64,000 nucleotides of DNA from Prosthecodimorpha staleyi (lineage in GTDB: Bacteria; Pseudomonadota; Alphaproteobacteria; Rhizobiales; Ancalomicrobiaceae), in NCBI RefSeq assembly GCF_018729455.1, contig NZ_JAHHZF010000006.1, positions 258,942 to 322,941 of the forward strand, read 5' to 3'. Shown piece after piece: positions 19,375 to 28,400 of the stretch (position 1 is the stretch's first letter; each line of letters begins with the position of its first letter). The position numbers and the translations under genes were made by a program. Under the pieces are notes generated by a model. It had not been told where the DNA came from. It was given only the letters and a program-made list of their open reading frames with translations, and did no database searches.

Positions 19375-20457
19375 CTACGGCCGCCAGCCCTTGCGGCCCT
19401 GTTTCAGGCGCATGACGTAGCCGATCACCTCGGCGACGGCGCGGTAGTGCTCCTCGGGGATCTGCTTGTCGATGTCGACGCTGGCATAGAGCGAGCGGGC
19501 GAGCGGCGGGTTCTCGATCACCGGCACGTCGGCGCCCTTGGCGACCTCGCGGATCTTCAAGGCGATCTCGTCGACGCCCTTGGCGACGCAGATCGGCGCC
19601 GAGGTCGACTGGTCGTATTTCAGCGCCACGGCATAGTGGGTCGGGTTGGTGACCACGACGGTGGCGGTCGGCACGGCGGCCATCATGCGCTTGCGCGAAC
19701 GGGCCTGCCGGATCTGGCGGATCTTGGCCTTGATCTCCGGATTGCCCTCCTGCTGTTTGTACTCCTCCTTGAGCTCCTGCTTGGTCATGCGCTGCCGGGC
19801 CATCCAGCGATGGCGCTGGAACAGGTAGTCGAGCCCGGCGACGAAACCCATCACGATCAGGACCGCGGTCAGAAGCCGGATGGCCAGCGACTGGGTGATC
19901 GCCAGGAGGCCGATCGCGTCCGTGGCGACGATGCTTTCCAGGCGCGGCAATTCGGGGCTGACCGCCATCCACATGCCGATGCCGACCACGGCGATCTTGA
20001 TGATCCCCTTGATGAAGGTCGCCAGGCTCTCCGCCGAGAAGATCCGCTTCAATCCCGCCATGGGCGAGATCTTGGAGAGCTTCGGGATCAGCGATTCGCC
20101 GCTCCAGACCATGCGGTGCTGGATCATGTTGCCGGCGACGCCGGCGATCACGAAGGCGAGCGCGGGCAGGACCAGCACGGTGGCGAGGATCTTGCCGGCC
20201 TCCAGATAGACCGCGATCAGGCCGCGCCGGTCGACCGGGATCTCGTGCAGGTGGCCGAGATAGCCGGCCAGCGGCCGGGCTAGATCGCGCGCCATCGGGG
20301 TCGACAGGAAGGCGACCAGCACCATGCAGGCCGACAGCACGAAGAAGGCCGGCACCTCCTGGCTCTTGACCACGTCGCCGCGTTGCAGCGCGTCGTCGAG
20401 CTTCTTTTGGGATGGTTCTTCTGTCCTTTCTTCCTCGTCGTCGCCGCCCTCGGCCAT
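19375..20457 (-). CDS. flhB: Flagellar export switch protein FlhB
   Basis: FlhB is the inner-membrane substrate-specificity switch of the flagellar type III export apparatus. The 360-residue protein starts MAEGGDDEEERTEEPSQKKL, the typical TEEPTxKK-type N-terminus. Four membrane helices lie within about 35-215, and the cytoplasmic autocleavage site NPTH is at 271-274 (VVTNPTHYAVALKYD), so self-cleavage should occur. It is the last gene of the minus-strand operon flgB-flgC-fliE-fliQ-fliR-flhB, with 4 bases between fliR and flhB. Confidence 0.96.
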   Translation of the reverse strand: MAEGGDDEEERTEEPSQKKLDDALQRGDVVKSQEVPAFFVLSACMVLVAFLSTPMARDLARPLAGYLGHLHEIPVDRRGLIAVYLEAGKILATVLVLPALAFVIAGVAGNMIQHRMVWSGESLIPKLSKISPMAGLKRIFSAESLATFIKGIIKIAVVGIGMWMAVSPELPRLESIVATDAIGLLAITQSLAIRLLTAVLIVMGFVAGLDYLFQRHRWMARQRMTKQELKEEYKQQEGNPEIKAKIRQIRQARSRKRMMAAVPTATVVVTNPTHYAVALKYDQSTSAPICVAKGVDEIALKIREVAKGADVPVIENPPLARSLYASVDIDKQIPEEHYRAVAEVIGYVMRLKQGRKGWRP

Positions 20458-20461
20458 CGCC

Positions 20462-21232
20462 TCACCTCACCGGTTCGACGAAGCGGCCGAGCCCGTCGCG
20501 GACATGCTCCATGTACCAGAGCATGATCGGGCCGAAGACCAGCGCGAACAGCGCGAGCCCGGCACCGATGTTGAGCGGCGTGGCGATGAAGAAGATCTGC
20601 AGCTGCGGCATCAGCTTGGAGAGCAGGCCGAGGCCGAGGTTGAAGACCAGCCCGAAGGCCAGGAACGGCGCGGAGATCTGCACGCCGATGCGGAAGGTGT
20701 CGGCGGTCAGCCTCAGAGCTGCCTCGGCGAAATCGCCGACCGGCATCAGGTCGCCGGGGCGGAACAGGCCGAAACTGCCGGTCAGCCCGGCGACGGCGAG
20801 ATGGTGCAGGTCGAGGGTGAAGACCAGCGTCACGGCGGCGAGCGACAGGAAGTTGCCGAAGATCACGCCCTGCTGGCCCTGGGTCGGGTCGACCGCCATG
20901 GCGAAGCCGAGGCCGAGCTGGTTGGCGATGGTGGTGCCGGCGACCTGGGCGGCGGCCATGACCAGCCGCGTCGCCATGCCGATGAAGAGCCCGACGCCGA
21001 TCTCTGCGACGAGCAGAAAGCCGAGCTTCGCCGGCGTCGCGGCGAGGCCGGCCGGATAGAGACCGCTCGCCACCGGATAGACCAGCATGGTGACCAGCAC
21101 GGCGAAGACCAGACGGATGCGGGCCGGAATGTTGGTCTCCCCGATCGCCGGCATCAGCATCATCATCGAGCCGAGCCGCCCGAACATGAGCAGGAACACG
21201 ATCGCGATGTCCGGCAGGATCGAGACGTTCAC
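20462..21232 (-). CDS. fliR: Flagellar export protein FliR
   Basis: FliR forms the export gate core with FliP and FliQ in the inner membrane. The 256-residue protein begins MNVSILPDIAIVFLLMFGRL, with about six hydrophobic segments throughout and the conserved segments ETNIPARIRLVFAV and AAQVAGTTIANQLGLGFAMA. The length is normal for the family. It follows fliQ with a 6-base gap and precedes flhB. Confidence 0.95.
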   Translation of the reverse strand: MNVSILPDIAIVFLLMFGRLGSMMMLMPAIGETNIPARIRLVFAVLVTMLVYPVASGLYPAGLAATPAKLGFLLVAEIGVGLFIGMATRLVMAAAQVAGTTIANQLGLGFAMAVDPTQGQQGVIFGNFLSLAAVTLVFTLDLHHLAVAGLTGSFGLFRPGDLMPVGDFAEAALRLTADTFRIGVQISAPFLAFGLVFNLGLGLLSKLMPQLQIFFIATPLNIGAGLALFALVFGPIMLWYMEHVRDGLGRFVEPVR

Positions 21233-21238
21233 GGCCGC

Positions 21239-21502
21239 TCAGCTCCCCACGATCCGCGTCATGATGCGCACCATGTAGCCGTTGAGGGTCGAGCCCATGA
21301 ACGGAAAGGCGACCACCAGCGCGACGAAGATGGCGAGGATCTTGGGCACGTAGACGAGTGTCGCCTCCTGGATCTGGGTCAACGCCTGCAGGAGGCCGAT
21401 GATCACGCCGACCAGCAGCCCGACCAGCATCACCGGCGCGGCGACGACCACCAGGGTCCACATGCCGTCGCGGGCGATGTCGAGCACTTCGGCGCCGTTC
21501 AT
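21239..21502 (-). CDS. fliQ: Flagellar export protein FliQ
   Basis: FliQ is a small export-gate subunit. The 87-residue protein starts MNGAEVLDIARDGMWTLVVV and has two transmembrane helices (about 15-42 and 50-72) joined by the conserved loop ALTQIQEATLVYVPKI. Length and layout match the family exactly. It lies between fliE and fliR in the operon. Confidence 0.95.
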   Translation of the reverse strand: MNGAEVLDIARDGMWTLVVVAAPVMLVGLLVGVIIGLLQALTQIQEATLVYVPKILAIFVALVVAFPFMGSTLNGYMVRIMTRIVGS

Positions 21503-21548
21503 GGCATCCCCCGCCGCGCAAGACCCACCGCGTCCGGCCTCGGACCGG

Positions 21549-21869
21549 TCAGACGGGCATGCGCATGATTTCCTCGTAGGCGGCGATGACCTTGTCGCGC
21601 AGCGAGACCATGGTCTCCAGCGCCACTTCCGTCTCCGCCACCGCCGTGACCACGTCGATCACATCGGCCTTGCCCTTGGCATAGGCCAGCGTCTTGGCCT
21701 CCGCGCTCCGCCCTTGCTGCACGACATCGCCCATGGCGTCGCGGACCATGCCGGCGAAATCCGGGCGGGTCCGGTCGGCGAGCGGAGAGTGCCCCTGATC
21801 GGGACGATTCGCGAGCCCCTGCGCGACCTTGTAGGCATTGGCGGCGAAGTTGGCGGGAATGGTGGCCAT
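21549..21869 (-). CDS. fliE: Flagellar hook-basal body complex protein FliE
   Basis: FliE joins the MS ring to the rod. The 106-residue protein starts MATIPANFAANAYKVAQGLA, chosen because a GGAG lies just upstream; an ATG four codons earlier is less likely. The C-terminal half carries the family pattern DVVTAVAETEVALETMVSLRDKVIAAYEEIMRM. It lies directly after flgC in the operon. Confidence 0.94.
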   Translation of the reverse strand: MATIPANFAANAYKVAQGLANRPDQGHSPLADRTRPDFAGMVRDAMGDVVQQGRSAEAKTLAYAKGKADVIDVVTAVAETEVALETMVSLRDKVIAAYEEIMRMPV

Positions 21870-21881
21870 CAGGCGCTCCAA

Positions 21882-22298
21882 TCAGGCTCTGAGGATTTCC
21901 AGGGTCTTCAGGATCATCCGCCGGGTGGCGGTGACGACATTGAGGTTGGCCTCGTAGGACCGCTGCGCCTCGCGCATGTCCGCCGTCTCGACCAGCGTGT
22001 CGACATTGGGATACTTGACGTAGCCGCTCGCATCCGCGGCCGGATGGCCGGGTTCGTAGCGGCTCTTGAAATCGGTGCGGTCGCGCTCGACCTTGCCGAC
22101 CTGCACGGTCTGGGCCTGCAGCTCGCGGTCGAATTTCGACGCGAAGGTCACGACCTTGCGCCGGTAGGGGTCCTGGCCTGGCGCGCGGGCGGTCGATTCG
22201 GCATTGGCCAGGTTCTCGGCGATGACGCGCATGCGGCCCGACTGCGCCTTCAGGCCGGAGGCCGCGATCTTCAGGGACTGGTTGAAATCCATTGCCAT
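21882..22298 (-). CDS. flgC: Flagellar basal-body rod protein FlgC
   Basis: FlgC is a proximal rod subunit. The 138-residue protein has the N-terminal rod signature SLKIAASGLKAQSGRMRVIA followed by ENLANAEST, and the C-terminal D0 helix TLVETADMREAQRSYEANLNV. The start MAMDFNQS is used; MDFNQS two codons on is also possible. It starts 3 bases after the flgB stop codon. Confidence 0.95.
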   Translation of the reverse strand: MAMDFNQSLKIAASGLKAQSGRMRVIAENLANAESTARAPGQDPYRRKVVTFASKFDRELQAQTVQVGKVERDRTDFKSRYEPGHPAADASGYVKYPNVDTLVETADMREAQRSYEANLNVVTATRRMILKTLEILRA

Positions 22299-22301
22299 GG
22301 C

Positions 22302-22712
22302 TCAGGCCTTCTTGCCGATCGCGGTCTTGATGATGCCGATGGAGCGCTGGTAGAGCGACGTGACCATCTGGAAGTCGATCTGGTTGTCGGCCGCCTTGAG
22401 CATCTCCTCCTCCAGATTGACCGCATTGCCGTTGGGGGTGGTCTCGAACGGCTTCTGCCCGTCGGTTCGGAAGCTGGAGCCGATCGTGCGGCCCTGGATG
22501 TGGCCGGCCTCGGTGGTCGCGACCCGGATCGCGACCGGCGCAGGCGCGAGCGTGCCGCCGGCACCGCCGAGCGAGGGCTGCTTCAGGTCGACGGCGCGGT
22601 AGCGCGGCGTGTCCGCATTGGCGACATTGGCCGACAGCACGGACTGACGCGCCTGGTTCCAGCGCATCTTGGTCTTCAAGGCGTCGACCAGCGGCAGGTT
22701 GCCGATTGCCAT
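22302..22712 (-). CDS. flgB: Flagellar basal-body rod protein FlgB
   Basis: FlgB is the first rod protein above FliE. The 136-residue product starts MAIGNLPLVDALKTKMRWNQ and has the signature RQSVLSANVANADTPRYRAV. The C-terminal helix is NQIDFQMVTSLYQRSIGIIK. It is the first gene of the minus-strand operon down to flhB. Its upstream region, shared with fliO, carries an exact CtrA-type box (22807-22822). Confidence 0.95.
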   Translation of the reverse strand: MAIGNLPLVDALKTKMRWNQARQSVLSANVANADTPRYRAVDLKQPSLGGAGGTLAPAPVAIRVATTEAGHIQGRTIGSSFRTDGQKPFETTPNGNAVNLEEEMLKAADNQIDFQMVTSLYQRSIGIIKTAIGKKA

Positions 22713-22779
22713 GATGCCGTCCCCGTTTCCCATATGCCGGCGCCGAAGCGGCCCCGCGGGCACCCGGCACGCGCCGGCT

Positions 22780-22800
22780 ACCGGGCAAAATAGTCCCGGT
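22780..22800. promoter_or_regulatory. Inverted repeat ACCGGG-N9-CCCGGT upstream of flgB/fliO
   Basis: Six-base inverted arms with an AT-rich 9-base spacer (CAAAATAGT) lie 68 bases upstream of the flgB start, next to the CtrA-type box. The GGGCAAAATAGTCCC core somewhat resembles the ftr-like palindromes near the sigma-54 promoters of this window, but no sigma-54 promoter is visible here. Confidence 0.35.
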
Positions 22801-22802
22801 AT

Positions 22803-22822
22803 ATGGTTAACGGCCGGTTAAC
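22803..22822. promoter_or_regulatory. CtrA-type box upstream of flgB and fliO
   Basis: TTAA (22807-22810), seven bases, then TTAAC (22818-22822) match the full CtrA recognition sequence TTAA-N7-TTAAC exactly. The reverse-strand half-site TTAACCAT is also present at 22803-22810. The box lies 95 bases upstream of flgB and 170 upstream of fliO, so it could serve both divergent operons. In Caulobacter, early flagellar operons are controlled by CtrA from such boxes. Confidence 0.75.
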
Positions 22823-22992
22823 CGGCTGCATCGCTTCGGGACCGAATCCCGACGGCGACCGGACTTTCGACCGAATTCCGTGAAGGTTCGGTTTACGACG
22901 CGGTATTAGGCGCGGCAAAGTCTGCCGGGTCAGTTAGAATTCGCCGGCGCCCTAGATTCGGCAGTGCGGGCGTGCGTATGGAGTGGACCCGT

Positions 22993-24486
22993 ATGCGGGA
23001 CTGGTTGAATTCCCTGTTCGGGGTGGATGGCGGACGAGCGGCGCAGATCATCATCGCGTTGATTCTGGTCGTTATTCTCATCGTGTTTGTGGCGTGGCTG
23101 ATCCGGCGCTTCTCCGGCGGTTCGGAGAGCGGTCTGTTCCGAGGCCAGGGGCGCGACCGCGCCCGGCTGGCCGTGGTCGACAGCGCCAATCTGGACGGAC
23201 GGCGCCGTCTGATTCTGCTGCGCCGCGACGATGTCGAGCATCTCGTCATGATCGGCGGCCCGAACGACGTGCTGGTCGAGAGCCGGATCGTGCGCGGTGC
23301 AGCCGGTACGGTCGTCCGGCAGCCGCAGGTCGGCCGCGTCGAGCCACCGGCGGTGGCGCAGCCGGTCACCGGGCCGACCCCGACGCAGGCGATCGTGCAG
23401 CGGACCGAACTGCCGGCCGGCCCCGCATCGCCCGCGAAGGGCAGCGCCGTGGCGGCGGATCTGAAGGCCGCCCTGGGCGATCAGCGCCGACGCATCGCGG
23501 AAGCCGCGGCGGCCGCAGCGGCGGCCGCCAGCGACCGGCAGCAGGCCGCAGACGAAGCCGAACTGCCGCCCCCGACGCCGCGCCAGCCTCCCCGCATGGA
23601 GCCGCCGCGCAGCGACGGCGGCCGAGCGGACACGGCACGCACCGAAACCCATCGGCCCGAGCTTGCGCGGCCCGAGCCCGCGCGGCCGGAGCCAGCCCGT
23701 CCAGAGCCGTCGCGTGCCGAAAGCCGGACGGAGCCGCCCCGGGCCGAATTGCCCCGACCCGAGATGACAAGGCCCGAACCGCCGCGGCCGACCGAACCGA
23801 CGCGGCCGCCGGAACCGGCCCGCACCGAGGCGACGCGCGGTCCGGCCCCCCGGCCGGCATCGATGCCGCTCGAGAGCGACTTCCAGGGCGAAGAGCCGAC
23901 CATAGCGGTCCCGACGGGCTCGCGTCCCCAGCCCGAACGACCCGCCGCGCCGCCGCCGCCCGCACCCCCGCCGCCCGCACCCGCTGCCGAGGCGCGCCCG
24001 CCGCGGCCCGTGATGACGCTCCCAGGAACGCCGGCCCGTCCGGCACCGGCCGAGACCGAGCCGGACGGCAGCCACGAGGCGGTGGTCGGCGAGATCGAGC
24101 GGGCGCTGGCGGATCTGGCGACGGCGATCATTCCCGCCAAGTCCGAGCCGAGGCCCGGTTCGCGTCCGCCGGGCGCGCCCGTACCGCGCCCCGCCGTGCC
24201 GTCCCGCCCGCCCGCGCCGCAACCGCGGCCGACCGTGGTACAGCCCACCGTCCGTCCGCCGGAGCCCGAGACCGTCGCTCCGGCGCCGGTACCGGCGCCC
24301 GTGACACCGGAAGCCGCGGCACCGGCGCCGGCGCCGGCGCCCGCCCCCGTCGCCGCAGCCCCGGCTGCGCCGCCGCCGGCCTCTCCGCCGGGTGCCGCAC
24401 CGGCCGCCCCGAAGGGACCGTCCGACGAATTGGAGGCCGAAATGGCCAAGCTCCTGTCGGAGCTGTCCGGTCCGCCGAGCCGATGA
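22993..24486 (+). CDS. fliO: Flagellar biosynthetic protein FliO with long Pro-rich tail
   Basis: FliO helps assemble FliP into the export gate. The 497-residue protein starts MRDWLNSLFGVDGG behind a GGAGT site nine bases upstream; an in-frame GTG at 22972 is an alternative. One membrane helix lies at about 16-37 (AQIIIALILVVILIVFVAWL). The conserved domain follows: RARLAVVDSANLDGRRRLIL and LLRRDDVEHLVMIGGPNDVL (about 50-90). Residues about 105-497 are a Pro/Ala/Arg-rich tail with RPEPA-type repeats, far longer than a usual FliO. Two ordered islands, HEAVVGEIERALADLATAII and DELEAEMAKLLSELSG, interrupt the tail. fliP follows directly. Confidence 0.85.
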   Translation: MRDWLNSLFGVDGGRAAQIIIALILVVILIVFVAWLIRRFSGGSESGLFRGQGRDRARLAVVDSANLDGRRRLILLRRDDVEHLVMIGGPNDVLVESRIVRGAAGTVVRQPQVGRVEPPAVAQPVTGPTPTQAIVQRTELPAGPASPAKGSAVAADLKAALGDQRRRIAEAAAAAAAAASDRQQAADEAELPPPTPRQPPRMEPPRSDGGRADTARTETHRPELARPEPARPEPARPEPSRAESRTEPPRAELPRPEMTRPEPPRPTEPTRPPEPARTEATRGPAPRPASMPLESDFQGEEPTIAVPTGSRPQPERPAAPPPPAPPPPAPAAEARPPRPVMTLPGTPARPAPAETEPDGSHEAVVGEIERALADLATAIIPAKSEPRPGSRPPGAPVPRPAVPSRPPAPQPRPTVVQPTVRPPEPETVAPAPVPAPVTPEAAAPAPAPAPAPVAAAPAAPPPASPPGAAPAAPKGPSDELEAEMAKLLSELSGPPSR

Positions 24487-24586
24487 GCGGCGCATCGGCC
24501 GGCGGGCTCCGGTCCGCCGGGCCGCTCGAGCAAGAGACCGGGGTCCGCCTTCATCCGCCGGCCGGCGGCCGGCAGCGGGGCGCGTG

Positions 24587-25360
24587 ATGGATCGGTTTCC
24601 GAGCGAGGCACGACAGGCAGGCGGGACCGACAGGGCGGCAACGTCCGTCCTGGGCGCATTCGTCCTGTTGGTCGCCTTCGCGTCGGGCGCCGCCGCGCAG
24701 GACATTTCGATCAATTTCGGCCAGGGCGGCACGGTCACCGAGCGTGCGGTGCAACTGGTCGCGGTGATCACCGTCCTGTCGCTGGCGCCCTCGATCGTCG
24801 TCATGGTGACCAGCTTCACCCGCATCGTGGTGGTGCTGTCGGTGCTGCGCTCGGCGATCGGCCTGCAGACCGCACCGCCCAATTCGGTGATGATCAGCCT
24901 CGCCCTGTTCCTGTCCGCCTTCGTGATGGGGCCGATCTTCAACCAGGCCTATGACGAGGGCATCAAGCCCTTGACCGAGCAGACGATCGAGCTCGATCAG
25001 GCGATCGAGCGGGCAGCGCTGCCGTTCCACGTCTTCATGCGCGAGCATGTGCGGGAGAAGGATCTCGAACTGTTCATCGAACTCGCGCGCGAGCCCCGGC
25101 CGGCCAGTGCGGAGGCGATCCCCTACCGGGTGCTGATTCCGGCCTTCATGATCTCGGAACTGCGCCGCGCTTTCGAGATCGGCTTCCTGCTCTACCTGCC
25201 CTTCCTGATCATCGACCTGGTCGTTGCCTCGGTGCTGATGTCGATGGGCATGATGATGCTGCCGCCCGTGACCATCTCGCTGCCGTTCAAGCTGATCTTC
25301 TTCGTGCTGGTCGACGGCTGGAACCTGATCGCCGGCAGCCTGGTCAAGAGCTTCGGATAG
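24587..25360 (+). CDS. fliP: Flagellar export protein FliP
   Basis: FliP forms the pentameric export channel. The 257-residue protein starts MDRFPSEARQAGGTDRAATS and has an N-terminal signal-like helix (VLGAFVLLVAFASGAAAQ). The conserved SLAPSIVVMVTSFTRIVVVL, QTAPPNSVMISLALFLSAFV, IPAFMISELRRAFEIGFLLY and MGMMMLPPVTISLPFKLIFF segments cover four membrane helices. The open frame extends 65 codons upstream through non-homologous sequence overlapping fliO, so the internal ATG is used. It is the second gene of the plus-strand fliO-fliP unit. Confidence 0.95.
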   Translation: MDRFPSEARQAGGTDRAATSVLGAFVLLVAFASGAAAQDISINFGQGGTVTERAVQLVAVITVLSLAPSIVVMVTSFTRIVVVLSVLRSAIGLQTAPPNSVMISLALFLSAFVMGPIFNQAYDEGIKPLTEQTIELDQAIERAALPFHVFMREHVREKDLELFIELAREPRPASAEAIPYRVLIPAFMISELRRAFEIGFLLYLPFLIIDLVVASVLMSMGMMMLPPVTISLPFKLIFFVLVDGWNLIAGSLVKSFG

Positions 25361-25420
25361 CGGGCGGCGCGCCGGCACGGATCGCCGGCGGCGGCCGGCG
25401 GCGCCCCGATCCGGCCGGCC

Positions 25421-28400
25421 TCAGTGCTTCTTGGCCGGGTCCGGCGCGGGATCGGCCTGGGCGAGCTTCGTGCCCGTGCCGTTGCCGACGGCCGGCTTCC
25501 GGGTCTCGGGCCGGGTGATCGAGGCGGTCCGCTCCGGTCCCTTCCGATCCGGCGAATTGGCCGCTGCGGGGCCGGGCGCCGCCGGCGGCTTGCCGGGCTG
25601 CGGATCGGCCGGCTTGGTGTCCGCCGGTCCCTTCATATACTGGCTGCGATACTCGTCCAGAAAGCCGCGCATCGTGTCGATGGCGGCGATCTCCTTGGCG
25701 ATGGCGCGGAATTCGGTGCCCTGGCTCTGGATCGGCGCGGTCACCACGTCGAAGGTCGCTGAGCTCGGGCTGTCCTTCATCCGGTCGGCGAATTTGCTGC
25801 GCAGGCGCCCGAGCGCCAGATCGTCGCTGGCAAGCGCGTAGGCGACCGCGGCGCGGATCACGTCCTGACGCTCCTGGTCGTCGAGCGGCGTCGGTTCGTT
25901 CCATCGGCCGCCCAGCATGGTCTCCAGCCGTTCCCCGGCCTCGTGCCAGCGCTTGGCGCGCCACATGATGTCGGCGCGCAGGCGATCGACATCCGCCCCG
26001 CCGAGCGCGGACAACAGTTCGAGCGCCACATCGGCGCGGCCGGTCTCCGACAGGGCGCGGGCCTCGACCACGCGCCGCTGCCGCTCGACCGAGACCGGAA
26101 GCTGCGACTGCCGGGTCTTGTTGAGCACCGCCAGCGCCTTGTCGGGCTTGCGGTCGATCAGGTGGATCATGGCGAGATCGGCGGCGATCTGCGCCTTGGC
26201 GGCCCCGCGCAGGCGCTGGTCGATCTGGTAGGCGAGCAGTTCGGAGGCCTGGTCGAGCAGGTCGACGCCGACCAGGCGGTCGGCCAGCCGGCGCACGATC
26301 TCGTCGCCGAGCCGGCCGACCGGGGTCAGTTCGCGGAAATCGTAGTAGAGCGCCAGCGCCTCGACGGGCTTCAGCCGGTCGGCATTGCCGTCGAGATAGA
26401 GCGAGACGAATTCCCGCCCCATGTCGTCCTGCAGCAGCTTGGCGGTCTCCGACTGCGGGGCAACCTGCAGCGCGTTGCGCATGTTCTGGAAGGCCTCGCG
26501 ATAGAGGCCGTGCTGCGCCTGCAGTTGCGCCATGAAGCGCAGCGATTTCAGCTCGATCTCGTCGCCGCGCCAGCCGAAGACCAGCGATTTCAGCCGCTCG
26601 ATCGCCTCGGCCGCCTCGATCTTCTGGTCGCGGACCAGGACGCGCAGCCGGCGATATTCGGCCTCGGCCGCAGCCTTTCGATCGGCCGAGGCGGCGAGAC
26701 GGTCGAGGCGCTCCATGGCGTCCTCGGGCCGGCCGGCGGCATCGGCGATGCGGGCCTGCAACATTTCGTAGCGCGCCCTGAGATCGGGGGCGATTTCCTC
26801 CGGCAGGATCTCGGCGAGCCGGGATTGCGCGGCGCGGAAATCGTTCAGTTCGACCGCGGCCTCCGCACCGGCCAGCACATAGGCGGCCTGGATGTCGATC
26901 GGATAGCCGCCGACCGCGCCGGCCCCCTTCTGGGCCGCGTCGCGCGCCTCGTCCCACTTCTGCTCGGAAGCGGCCGCGATCGTGCGCCACAGGGCGGCGT
27001 CGGGATTGTCAGCGACTTCGGTGCGCGAGAGCGCCCGCAGCGCCGGCGCTGTGCGCCCCGCCATGGTCTGGGCGGCGCCGAACAGAACGATGAAGCCGGG
27101 ATCGCGCTCGATGCCGGGCTCGTCGGCGGCAAGCAGGCGCAGGATGCCGAGAGCCTCCGGCGCGAAGCGATGCGCGACGTAGAATTCGGCCAGCTGAAAG
27201 CGCAGCGGCGCCTTCTGCTGCTCGCCGGCCTCCGCGATCTGATCGATCAGGCCGCGCACCCGCTCGGTGAACTCGGCCGGGTCCTTGACTGCGAAGGTCG
27301 ACGGATCGACCACCCGCCGCGCCGCCTTGCGCACCGGCTTCGGCAGTTCGTAGGACGGCGATCCGAGCGCACCGGTCGAGAGGGTCAGGCCGCGCTCGCG
27401 GGTCATGACCACGGAGTCGAACTCGATGCCGACCTTCAGGTCGTCGGTGCGCGGCACCACCGCCACGCCGTGGGCGGAGGCGAGCGTCTCCATTTCCGGG
27501 AAGCTGTAGGGCTTCAGGAGACCGCGCGGCGGGCCGAAGGCGGTGACGACGTAGAACATGTCGCCGGTCGAGGCGTCGTTGATCTCGTGCACGCTGCCGG
27601 CGTCGGATAGCGGAACCCGGATCAGCCCCTGCCCCTCCGAGCGGAACTCGCGCTTCAGGACGAGCGGACGGGCCGGTTCGAGCACCATCTCGCCGATCGA
27701 CAGGATCCAGGAATTGCCGTCGAGACCGAGCGTGGTCAGCATCGGCTCGGTCAGCCGGATGCGCAGCACCTGGCCGCGTTCCGTCCGGTTCACGGACACG
27801 TCCGCGGCGGTGGTGCCGAGAACGGCCGCGATGGCGCGCAGGTCCATGGAGAGCTGCGTGTCGAACACGATCCAGAGATTGTCGCCGCGCTTGACCGCGG
27901 CGCTGGCGACCTTGCCGGGAAACGGAAAGGCGACCCGCACCACGCTGCCGATCCGCTTGGCTTCGACGCGGACGATCTTGACCGTGTTGGAGCGCCCCGA
28001 GCGGACCTCCGGGCGGGCCTCGCCGCTGGCGCCCGGATCGTCGCCGGCCTCCTCGTCGGCCATCGGAGCCGCAGCCGCCTTCTCGACCGCGGCGGCCGGC
28101 TTGGGCGGGGGCGCCGGATCGGGTTCGGGCGGCAGATCGATCAGGCTGGTCTTCACGGCCGGATCCGTGCCCGGAGCGGCAGCTGGCGGCCGCGCAGTGC
28201 CGGCCGCAGACGCGCCGGCCGGCTTGGCTTCGGGAGCCGTCCCGGGCTTGCCGGCCACCGGCGCCTTGCCGGCTTCGGGCGTCTTGCCGGCTTCGGGCGG
28301 GCGCGCCGTCCCCGGCGCGTTGACGACCGTGCGCTGCTTGTCCGCTTCCGGGTCGAGCACCTTGCGGATCGCGGCCTCGGCCGGATTGACGGCCTTCGCC

